From positions 106,508-117,248 of the forward strand of contig WELB01000265.1 of the NCBI GenBank assembly GCA_009602725.1: a stretch of DNA of 10,741 bases. Reading direction: 5' to 3'. Below, piece by piece: positions 1 to 8,277 of the stretch. The stretch's first letter is position 1, and every line of letters begins with the position of its first letter. This stretch comes from Spirogloea muscicola. Its lineage: Eukaryota; Streptophyta; Zygnematophyceae; Spirogloeales; Spirogloeaceae. The position numbers were made by a program, and so were the translations under genes. The notes under the pieces were generated by a model that made no database searches, had not been told where the DNA came from, and saw nothing but the letters and a program-made list of their open reading frames with translations.

Positions 1-91
<91 letters not shown>

Positions 92-149
92 ACTCTCCCT
101 CTCTCTCTCTCTCTCTCGCTCTCTCTCTCCCCCTCTCTCCCCCCTCCTT
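1..149. repeat. (CT)n microsatellite and polypyrimidine tract
   Basis: Positions 1-88 are an uninterrupted run of 44 CT units. The run then becomes an imperfect C/T tract, with an A at 92 and a G near 118, up to about 149. The tract probably continues left of the window. Positions 150-256 hold no coding frame that I can support and end in a plausible 3' splice site (TTCTGCTGCCCCAG) at 256. I therefore infer that 1-256 is the 3' part of an intron of the PAC gene, with its 5' exon(s) outside the window. A homopurine/homopyrimidine mirror tract of this length could form triplex DNA and is a likely site of length variation or assembly trouble. Confidence 0.95.
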
Positions 150-256
150 ACCCCTCCCCAACCCGTCCGCAATCACTTATATGGAAACCTCAGCTTCATA
201 TCTGACTATTATCGACGAAGCGAGGCTTACTCCTGCCCAACATTCTGCTGCCCCAG

Positions 257-1756
257 GAGTACGACCAGCTTCGCCGGCAGGAGGAGGAAGGCGAGGCCCG
301 CCAGGTGGCCGGCTACCAATCTGCGCTGGCGCTGCTGTCAGCCCACTCCGAGGCGGACGTCCTCGCCGCGCGCCGGCTCATAGCCGACCTCATCCTGTCC
401 GGCGAGGCCGTGGAAGACGTGCGCAGCGCAAGCCCAACCCTAACCCCTCTTGGCTCCTGGCGCAGCAGATGAGGATGCATCCACCTCAATTCAAGAACTC
501 GTGTTCGAGTCTGCTTCTGTTCAAGGACTATGAGGAAATAGGTTTTTGATGGAGCCTGATGCACCGTCGTGTGCAGAGTATCGTGGTGCTGGGTGAGGAG
601 GGCCGGCTCACGCCGCTCGTGCTGCTGGCCATCCAGAGCCGCCTCGAGCTCGCGAGCCAGGACGTGGGCCCACCCCCCAATCCAGCGATGCCGCTGTCGC
701 CGCGCCCACTGCTGAAGTGCAGTTTCACGCTACCACAGTATCACACTCGCTCGCTTTGCTCGCTTCTTGATGCGTGACTTACTGAAGATTGTGCTCCACG
801 ATGGCGGCAGGACGATCGGGCAGCGATGCAGGCGCTCGACCTCCTCCATCGCCGCATCAAGGTGTGCTGCCCCCCTAAACCCTGGACCCCAAACCGTTGA
901 CCCTAGATCATTAAGCCTAAACCCTAGCTTTAAAACCGAATCCCTAAAGCGCACTCCATAGTCAAGGCCTGGTGCTGTCTCTGAACTAAAATGTTTGCAG
1001 GAGACCCTGCTGGGCCGCTCGCAAGTGACCTTGTCATTGCTCACAAAGCCCCTTATCTGCGCCGCTCTGCTTTCGCTGCAGGCGGAGATGATGTCGAGGC
1101 AGGCCACGCCGGCACTGCGCCTTCTCAATGAGCTGCTGCAGCTCGATGAGAGCGACGCTAGGAGCGAGGCGGACTGGCAGAGGGCGGTGCAGGCAACGAT
1201 GCGCTCTGCGTTTCTTCGCGAGGACGCCCTGGGCCTCCTTCTGCCTGGTGGCGTCGACCTCGCCCAGGTGCGCAAGCCAACTTGAGCTGAGTGAGGTTTC
1301 TTGATGAAGGATTCTTACTTCATGTCTAAGTTAGATTGCTGTTAACAATAACTTGGTTGTGCCTCCCTTTCCCCACAAGAAAAGCTTGCCAACACTTCAC
1401 CCAGTCAATAAGCCTACTGACTGTTCAATCCATACGGACTGTTCAGTTGCAAAGTGTGCCTGCCACTCTGATTTTGCTTGCTGACAATGCATACTGGGTG
1501 TTGCCAGCACTTTGGGCCATTGGAGATGCCCCCTGCAGAAGAAGAACCGCTGCTCCTCATCGACTTCATTCGTGAGGTAGACGCACTGCTGGCCGAGATA
1601 GAGGATGCAGAAGCTGGCAGCAACGACGTTGAAAGCAACGCCAGTGGCAGCCTGGATGCTAGCGCAGTGGCGCTCCGGCTGCAGCGGCAGGAGCGCACGC
1701 AGGCGCTTGAGAGGGTGCGGCAGATCCGCTGGCTGGCTGCACTCTTGAGATGGTAA
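257..1756 (+). CDS. PAC: PALE CRESS (PAC) family chloroplast protein, 3' part, five exons
   Basis: Exons: 257-418, 577-663, 811-861, 1082-1267 and 1508-1756 (TAA). All introns are GT-AG in phase 0, giving 244 visible residues. From family knowledge, PAC is a plant and green-algal plastid protein needed for chloroplast development; it acts on plastid RNA and large-subunit ribosome biogenesis (23S rRNA). Visible signs, in order: a charged QEEEGEARQ stretch (about residues 8-16), ARRLIADLI (38-46), EEGRLTPLVLLAIQSRLEL, QDDDRAAMQALDLLHRRIK across the exon 2-4 joins, ATPALRLLNELLQL, REDALGLLLPGG, and the C-terminal LLLIDFIREVDALLAE, with the last residues ...LAALLRW. As I remember the plant protein, this aligns almost without gaps over the middle, which fixed the junctions. 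The N-terminal exon(s) with the transit peptide are missing, cut by the window edge. No TGTAA polyadenylation signal was seen downstream. The family call is firm; the exact 5' limit of the first visible exon is less so. Confidence 0.85.
433..446 (+). repeat. telomere-like CCCTAACCC motif in PAC intron
   Basis: CCCAACCCTAACCC lies 14 bases after the 5' splice site at 419, in the first visible PAC intron (419-576). It resembles two units of a CCCTAA(A) telomeric repeat on the coding strand. The similarity is plain but the tract is short. Confidence 0.5.
871..948 (+). repeat. degenerate telomere-like CCCTAAA cluster in PAC intron
   Basis: Within the intron 862-1081, starting 9 bases after the 5' splice site, the sequence carries CCCTAAACCCT (873-883), GACCCTAG, GCCTAAACCCTAG (about 915-927) and TCCCTAAAG (941-949). 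These are scattered copies of the plant-type telomere unit CCCTAAA, separated by diverged spacers. This could be an interstitial telomeric remnant, a telo-box-like intronic element, or drift in a CA-rich intron. Confidence 0.6.
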
Positions 1757-2012
1757 ATATGGCAAGAGTGTTGTGGCTACAGGGTCCGTGCAAAGTGTCA
1801 TACAAAACCTTGGCTCTGGCTGGAAAACTGCCAGAACGGGTCTGGGACATACCACTAAAGGACACTCTGATAGAGGATTGTGCACTTGCAGCTGCAAATT
1901 TGTGTTGTTAGCCACAGCCATCCCCCAGCACCGCCACCACTTCTCAGAAAACGGAGAAACATGGCTCCTGCCAAAGCACAGCACATTGGGCACCGGCTGG
2001 CACTGCTGCCCA
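1757..2012. other. tail-to-tail intergenic region between PAC and STT3
   Basis: These 256 bases separate the PAC stop (1754-1756) from the STT3 stop (2013-2015, minus strand), so the two genes are convergent and both 3' UTRs must fit here or overlap. I found no algal TGTAA polyadenylation signal on either strand, no open frame of note and no hairpin worth naming. Confidence 0.7.
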
Positions 2013-5000
2013 TCACCAGCGGTTCTCTGGCTCCTTGACACGATAAATTCGCACAATCCAGTTTTGGGATGTGAATGCCTCCTCAATGTGCTCCAGCTCG
2101 AAGTCCTTGCGCCCAATCTCGCAACCCCTTGCACGATCCCACCTGGCGTCACAATACACCTAGTCAGTACACTGCTTGCTTCTAATTCTTATGGAACACT
2201 AATGAGGACCTTCAGTTACAACACTAAGTGTCAAGCTGCAGGTGCCAACTGGAGCTCAGGGCAGTTGTACTGACAGAGCACCCAGGCAACCCCTTACCCA
2301 GTGGGCCGCCCATTCTCAGACAGCAGCTCACCAAACCGATAGTAGCACATTTTGTACCTGGCACAATCGGCACCTTATGAGTAAGGTTGGGATTGCAACT
2401 AATAAAGACTTAAGAATGGGCTTGTAAGTCTGACAACGGCTGCTGACTACGACTACGGTCTCGGCCTTGCAGCACGACAACCATAGTTGCTATTCTTTCA
2501 CATGCTGTCCGAGCTTGTCAACTTTCGAATAGTACGTGGGGAGGGGCTCTCTCGACTCTCACATAAGGCAGTCAACCATCAGCGACGTGGCCAGCGCGTC
2601 GACGCGGTAGTCACCGGTGGGTGTGAGGTACTCCTCCTCCCGGACCTGCGGGAACACACCCGCGCCAATGCGTACCATCCACAGGAACCTACAACAGTAA
2701 ACGCATGGTGCAAGTGCCAGCTTAGTCATTATAGAGACCTGATGGATCTGCAGCAGTGGTCCAACGAGCACAGATACATGCGACCAGTACTGAGTTTCTC
2801 CAATAAACTGTAGGGCCTCACTTGTTGATGTCGTCGGAGCTGTAACCCGTCACCCCACCAAAGACAACGAGCACGTAGCTCACATCCAGTGATCGCATGA
2901 TCTTGACTGCATCCGCCTCGCGCGATGCCATTGCACGCCCCACGGTGGCGATGTGCGTGTTATTCCATGTATTATTGTCCACAATGACCGTGCGGTTGGC
3001 CATTGCCGAGATCTGATAACCGTAATCCCACCACGACATTACCTGCAGGTTGACGAGGTTGGCAGGTTCACATCAAATCTGCTCACAAGCCTGCCATGGT
3101 TAGACACTGCTTATGCTTGCAGACAAGAAACCATCATTAGTGACTTTTGACGTGCACGAGCAATTCAGTGCATGTCTTTGATGATTGGAACTTGGCTTTC
3201 TTCTTCTTTGGCAATCACTGATTAGGAGCCTTTTGGTTGTGGGGCTGAACACATACTTTGGCATCGGGAGGCGTGTTGTGCGCGAGCCATTGATACCCCT
3301 CCCGGAAGTCGTCAAATATTACCTTGCCCCCGTCTGCTTGCCTGCGCAATATCCCAGTAGTGGAGGAGCACACAACTCACACTCCTAGCCCACAGATTGT
3401 CTAAATGCAGAAGAGAAGAGAAGAAGAAGCAGAGACTCCCTGCTATAGACCCTTGGTGATCAAGATTGCAAATACTTCATGCGCCACAGCCATCGAGCTC
3501 GGTCTCTCAAGGCCAGCACGATGTGCAGGAATCACAGCAGCCCTCAGCAGCTCTCAGCAGCCCTGTAGCAGTGAGGGGCATTGGAGGCTACACAGGACAT
3601 TCACATGGGCGAGGGTTCATGAAAGAGATTGACTCGTGTCAAAGTATAAGCAGTGCAGCTACTAAGTCAAGCAGGGGGGGCATACCGTGCAGTGAGGACG
3701 ATTGATGGCGAGGAGTATGCCTCTGCTGTGACCCACGTGCAGTGCACAGTGAAACGGAAGAGCATATAGAGTAGGCCGAGCACAGCAAGCGCTGCCGCCT
3801 CTCGCTGCATTGGCAGTGGCTGGTCCACCCCGCTCTGCATCGATAGCGGCGTGATGACTCAGTCAAAGAATGCAACAGCCTCAGCTGCATGCAGTCGAAG
3901 GAGCTCCAGAACCTGCTGGGACTGTTTCAGAAGAAGAGGAGAAGGGAGGCAGCAGCGCCAACCTTGGCCTGCGCCTTGGCGTATGAGCCCCTAGCTGCCA
4001 CAATGCCAGCGGCCTTCTCCGGCGGCCGCTCCCACAGTACCCGGCAGAAATTTTTGAGGGAGGCAGAGACAGCGACCGCTGCTACGACGCACACCGCCGG
4101 CGTGGCCACAAGGATGAGGCGCACCATCACGCCCGCAAAGTATAGGGAGGTGAGCGCGTACACGAGCAGGAAAACCGTTGCTTCCGTCAGGTTCTGGAAG
4201 CAGAAGTACAGGCCTGCGCAGGGTGGAGTCGGCTGCATCAGGAGCAGCAGCATACAGCAAAAACATAGGACAGATGTGCTGCGGTGCTCAAGGTAAGGAG
4301 GAATGATACTGCTGATTTCTGGATACCGCAATTAGGTGACTGTGACACCACTGTAGGTGGCCATGGAGGGGCGGGAAGAAGGGCGGAGGAAGGAGGGAAA
4401 AGGGAGGAAGGAGGTGGTTATGGGCCGCGCCTGCAGGAAAGAGGATGAGAAGAACTTGCAGGTCAAAGAAGAAAGACGACCACGACGTCGGCTGATGCTC
4501 TGACACAGAGGCGATAATGGGGATGTGCGCTTTGGCGTATGTCGGGTCGAGCAACGAGTAGAAGCGGCCGGTCCATGGCGAGATATAACCTGGGCTTTGG
4601 CAGATAGTGTGGAGGTCAGTCCACGGAATGGCTAAGCACCGGCCGGTCTTAATGGTAGCTGTCGACAGCAGAGCTGAGAAGCAAGCTAAGGTAGGAGAGG
4701 TGATATAGTATTGACAAGGCCCACAGTGGCACCTGTCAGCATGCCAATCCCCAGGCCAAGGCCGCCAATGGTGAGTGCAGACACAACCGTGGCACGCAGG
4801 AAGGCTGCGAAGAGCTTCGGCTCCGCGAGCTTGTGCCGAACAAAGTGCACAAAGAAGAAGACCTGTCGTCGCATGCGGTTGACAGCCCACATGAGTACAA
4901 CAGGCAGCTAGCAACTATGGCAGGTGATGAAGAGGATGAAGAGAGAGGAGAAGAGACAAGAGGGCAAGGGAGTGAGACATTGCGCTTCTTCTAGGCCTTG

Positions 5001-6796
5001 TGAAGAATAGCAGTACAAATTTCTATTATGATTGTAACAAGCACGCTGACATTCTACAGTTGCAGATGCGGTCACCATAATGGTAATGGAGTCAGGAGTC
5101 AGGAACCTGGAGAAGGAGGAAGACGCCAAGAGCAGCCATATGCTCGCCGGACTGCACATGCTGGAAACCGATGAAGCGGATCTGCATGGCGAGCAGCGAG
5201 CCGAGGATGTATACGGCGCAGTACGCAACGTAGAGGCGCTGCGTGTACCGGCCGGACACGAGAAGCACAAGCACGTAGATGGGCAGTAGGTTGATGATGA
5301 ATATGTAGCCGCCCCAGGAGGAGGCCATGTAGAAGTAGGCCAATGCGGCGGCGACGGTCCACGCCAGCGAGCCCGTCTTCACTGCCTGCGCTCGATCGCC
5401 AAGGAAAATTAGGCAAGGAATGGAGAGAAGTGGGAAACCCTTCTGCGTTTGCGAGGATGGTTACCTTGATGAAGAAGAGGAACATGAGTAGCAGCGCGAA
5501 GATGGCAATGCCCTCGTAGTCAAAGGACCCTGCGACGGAGCGCGAAATGTACCCGGGGCAGATGCCCAGCATTGCAGCTGCGGTCACCGACACGCGGCAG
5601 CGTTTGGACGTCAGTAGTGTAGCGTGGTGACAGCACTGACCCCAGCTTTGCCGTCATTGTCGTGGTACAGCTGGCAGCGTCAGCTGGTGTGAGGAGGAGA
5701 GGAGGAGGGAGAGGCGGAGCAGACCGGCGAGGAGGCCCGTGCCAGGGTCGCGGACCTCCTTCCCAAGGAAGTAGGCCACGACCGTGGTGTTGGAGGCGAA
5801 GAAGCAGGGCGTGAGGACGCAAACGTCGCGCAGGTGCACGCCGATGCGCAGCGCCTGGAGGAGCCAGTACTCGGCGGCGGCAGTGACCATGAGGCCCGGG
5901 TAGAGCGTGCCGCCGACGATGCGCCCCAGCGGATACCACGTCTCGGCGTCGAACCAGTTCCAGAACTTGGTCAGGCCCTCACGCACGAGGTACACGGTCG
6001 TGCGGTAGTTGAAGTACGGGTCGAACTCGTGGATCACCGACTCGTGCCGCACAATGCTGCACGATAACAACGCGTCCACTGGAAGCTCAGAACGCTGGAC
6101 CCGCCGTCAGAACACTGGCAGCAACGAGGAGTGGCATTCGCTCCGCGAGGCTTGTCGTTCTGCACGGAGGTCCGCACGCCCATCCTGCTGCACGAGTTTG
6201 TGTGGCCTTGGCAAGGGCTTGCCGATGCCCAGCTGCTGGCAGCCATTGGCGAGCTGCGAACTCAAGCTCGCCGCATACCAACTGACGTGCTCCTGCAGAT
6301 CCCTCTCCGTCTTCTCCACCAATGGTAATCCCGCCACTTTCTACCAAGCCCCTTAACATTCCTACGCCTTTACTTCATCCCCATCTAATCCCACGGCTCG
6401 CCTCGCTCCTCCACCTCCTCCGCTCCTTAATTCTCTATCGCCACTCTATCGTCATCGCCTCCATTCCGCATTGGTTTCACAAAGGTCCCATTGCCACGCC
6501 GCTCTAGCTCGGCTCGTTCGAGATGACACTGGCCTCCACCGGCAGCGCAGGGGCGGCAGGCATTGCCGCTGCTCAGCCTCTGCGCTTTGCCGCTGCAGCG
6601 GGAGTTGAGGTGCCACCTGAAGAGGCGCGTGGCGAAGGCGAGGACGTAGATGAGCACGAGCGCGGCGACGCGGAGCAGCAGCTCCTGCTGCCGCGCCGTG
6701 AGCCGCGGCAGCCGCGCCGCCAGCGCCGCCGCCGGGTCCTTGTCCAGGCCCGCGGCGCCCAGCGNGCGCCGCGGGGCGCGCGGCCGCGGGCGCCAT
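2013..6796 (-). CDS. STT3: STT3, catalytic subunit of ER oligosaccharyltransferase, 13 exons
   Basis: STT3 transfers the dolichol-linked glycan to Asn-X-Ser/Thr of nascent proteins in the ER membrane. Exons, 5' to 3': 6796-6617, 6056-5725, 5577-5465, 5385-5107, 4862-4733, 4589-4431, 4213-3963, 3834-3686, 3341-3257, 3042-2822, 2688-2563, 2357-2298, 2142-2013 (TGA). All phases join, giving about 737 residues, normal for the family. Motifs: [10 protein letters not shown] (about 69-78), [15 protein letters not shown] (about 179-193), SVSEHQP (372-378), catalytic WWDYG (563-567), DNNTWNNTH (581-589), and C-terminal [16 protein letters not shown]...NWIVRIY. Hydrophobic segments fit a multi-pass protein. 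The start is the minus-strand ATG at 6796-6794 (GCCATGG context); it joins the conserved frame only if the N at 6765 is a spurious base. Least certain joins: the exon 8 acceptor (3834; alternatives nearby) and the weak exon 7 donor (GTTGGC). Intron 6 is GC-AG. Introns run from 79 to 560 bases; apart from intron 1, I see no genes in them. Confidence 0.96.
3535..3571. repeat. short tandem repeat in STT3 intron 8
   Basis: Roughly three copies of a 10-base unit (CAGCAGCCCT / CAGCAGCTCT / CAGCAGCCCT) sit in the 344-base intron 3342-3685. The rest of that intron shows no coding signal I can support. Confidence 0.6.
4214..4430 (-). other. GC-AG intron of STT3 (intron 6)
   Basis: On the minus strand, exon 6 ends in the conserved ...LILFPA plus one base, and exon 7 resumes with the rest of a Gly codon followed by LYFCFQNL. 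The only join that keeps this conserved FPAGLYFCF block puts the 5' splice site at GCGCGG and the 3' site at CCTGCGCAG. No GT in the right phase is available. The six bases GCAGGC occur at both edges, so the exact cut is ambiguous by a few bases, but no placement gives GT. Confidence 0.75.
6068..6328 (+). other. antisense open reading frame in STT3 intron 1, unknown product
   Basis: Inside the 560-base STT3 intron 1 (6057-6616), the opposite strand is open for 86 codons from just after a TAA at 6065-6067 to a TAA at 6326-6328. It contains no ATG. The translation looks protein-like: [15 protein letters not shown], then [20 protein letters not shown], then [14 protein letters not shown] and [17 protein letters not shown]. 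The segment is GC-rich like the exons here and unlike most introns. I do not recognise the product. It could be an inserted gene fragment, an exon of an antisense transcript (a possible donor TG|GTAATCC lies at its end), or chance. There is no support beyond composition and openness. Confidence 0.35.
6765..6765. other. ambiguous base N that breaks the STT3 frame
   Basis: The only N in the window lies in a run of very high GC in STT3 exon 1. The ATG at 6796-6794 (minus) is in frame up to the N; downstream, the STT3 frame is one base off. If the N is an extra base, the ATG-initiated frame ([10 protein letters not shown]...) runs directly into [10 protein letters not shown]... and on to the first membrane segment. 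Without this change the STT3 frame has no ATG between an upstream in-frame TAA (near 6856) and exon 2. I read it as a sequencing or assembly artefact. Confidence 0.7.
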
Positions 6797-7278
6797 GGCG
6801 AGCCCCCTGTTCGTCCCGGCAACTCGACAGCAATTCTAAGCCCGTCAGATTAGCCCCGCATTGCAGATCAACTATACGTCGGATCCTTCTGCGCGCCGCC
6901 CTTCGCAGGCTCACGGCTTCGTAAAACAAGAAGTCAGGCTTACGAACACAGAAGTAAATATGGGTACAGTAGTTCCATGGATAAAAGGAGCTCCCATTGG
7001 AAAAATCACTAGCAAACAGCCAATGGAAAGAAGCAGGAGCTACAGTACCCCACAGAACAACCAGACAAGCTAGACAAAAGAAGAAGCCTTGTGATCCCAT
7101 TACAGCGCTTTGTTTCGCTTTTGCCGTTTTTTGAGGCATAGACCTAGACAAATGATACACAATAAACTGGCCGTCCTGCTCGTAGAAGGGAACTCGTTGT
7201 TGAGCGCGAGTGCAACAGTTGTTGTCACGCACTACACTTAGTCCTCCACTGCGAATGCAGACTGTTGTACTCTGTGTA
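6797..7278. other. STT3 upstream region, no gene seen
   Basis: This stretch lies just upstream of the STT3 start on its coding (minus) strand and should hold its 5' UTR and promoter. An open minus frame runs through 7232-6850 and includes a hydrophobic run (FFFCLACLVVLWGTV), but it is out of frame with STT3, matches no family I know and is AT-rich outside the exon. I treat it as a chance frame. No TATA box in the right orientation stands out. Confidence 0.5.
6994..7026. promoter_or_regulatory. opposed CCAAT-box pair upstream of STT3
   Basis: CCATTGG (6994-7000) and CCAATGG (7020-7026) form a 7-base inverted repeat with a 19-base spacer, about 200-230 bases upstream of the STT3 ATG. CCAAT in either orientation is the usual NF-Y binding core. 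A promoter role is inference from position only. Confidence 0.25.
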
Positions 7279-7764
7279 CTAAGTAGCAGCCCATATGCTG
7301 TCGCTGTTGTTCCTGTTTGTGAGGCAGGCCCAGTCTACAATTGGGCAGGGCGCCATCCTCCTAGGGTGGCTGGAGACGGGCTCCAGTAGCTTGCAGACAC
7401 CTTTAGGCAGGTGGCGCATGATCTTGACAGCCCTTATCCTGTACGCAAACCCTTAGAGCATAAGCTGCCTAATGTCCTGCTGCAGTCATTCAGCTCCATT
7501 GAATAAGCCTCGTCAAAATGCCGAGAGCCTCTCCAGAAACCTCTTGCTGGGATCAAAGAGTCAAGTCTACGCCACAGAGATGCTGAATGTAGGCAACGGC
7601 CTGCTTGACTTTGCCAAGCAGCTCTGAGCAAGGGCCAACTAGGTGTCTCAGGCTGAGGGCGTGCTCTGCAATCAGGAAGTTGCTATATGAGCACTTTATT
7701 GCTCACAGTTAGCTGCTGATGGAGCTTCCGCAAAGGCCAGTTGCAGATCTAAGCGGCCAAACTT
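7279..7764 (-). pseudogene. possible decayed coding sequence, unknown family
   Basis: Minus-strand translation gives protein-like segments that are broken by stops and frame changes. KFGRLDLQLAFAEAP begins at 7764. A 41-codon open run at 7678-7556 begins FLIAEHALSLRHL and ends AYIQHLCGVDLTL before a TGA. The adjacent frame continues at once with DPSKRFLERLSAF (from 7554) but meets TGA, TGA and TAA. It then stays open for 57 codons (7452-7282), including AYRIRAVKIMRHLPKGVCKL and LEPVSSHPRR, and ends in TAG. The order and contiguity suggest one former coding sequence. I do not recognise it. Alternatives are poorly resolved exons of a real gene or chance open frames. Confidence 0.35.
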
Positions 7765-8277
7765 GCACAGATATCAGGTACTACCTTCTGCTGTGCTTCT
7801 TTCCAACTTTGCCCCCTTACTTATTTGCAGCCAAGAGCCTCGCTATCAAAGAATGATATTGACTCTCTGTGATCCCAGATCATTGCACCAATCTGAGGTA
7901 TGTATGCTCAGCTTCAGGCTTCCGCCCTAATAACAGAGTAGTGTGCCAACATCCTTCACCTATAGTATGATGACATTGGCAGCACTGCACATGAAGAAAG
8001 GAGCACCGGGCCTGGAAGTGAGGTCCTGAAGTTGTCCTGAGTTGTGGGCCTGCAATGTGAGCATGGTGCTATGTAGAGCACATGGATACCATCCATGCAG
8101 AAGCTTTGACATCAAGGTTCAGCAGCCAAACCATATGCCATAATGCCTGGTTAGTGGCAGCTGGAGAGACAAGGCAACTTAAACAAGAGATGAAGTGGGA
8201 GACAAACGATTGCCAATACAGCAGTGGCACTGGCAGCATCAAGGATGAAGGGAAGGGGCAGAGCTTAGGTGGTAGAC
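7765..8277. other. intergenic stretch with nothing recognised
   Basis: Both strands were read. There are only short, composition-neutral open frames, no conserved motif, no RNA gene and no repeat. If the lectin gene does not stop at 8278 but splices at 8318, one or more small terminal exons could hide here; I could not find one. Confidence 0.5.

Noticed and set aside
1397-2152. Long minus-strand open frame of 251 codons across the PAC and STT3 ends
   Set aside because: It runs antisense to the last PAC exon and out of frame with the last STT3 exon; its translation has no domain sense.
4288-4914. 208-codon minus-strand open frame
   Set aside because: It contains STT3 exon 6 in frame but runs through introns on both sides; only 4589-4431 matches the family.
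6617-6822. STT3 starting at a TTG at 6822
   Set aside because: Non-ATG start in a nuclear gene; the in-frame TAA just upstream and the well-placed ATG at 6796 next to an N explain the frame better.
6523-6924. Plus-strand open frame of 133 codons antisense to STT3 exon 1
   Set aside because: Alanine/arginine-rich mirror of a very GC-rich exon; no independent coding sign.
7415-7428. 14-base identity with 2894-2907 (STT3 exon 10), both encoding AVKIMR on the minus strand
   Set aside because: Similarity stops outside about 18 bases, so there is no evidence the block at 7279-7764 derives from STT3; treated as chance.
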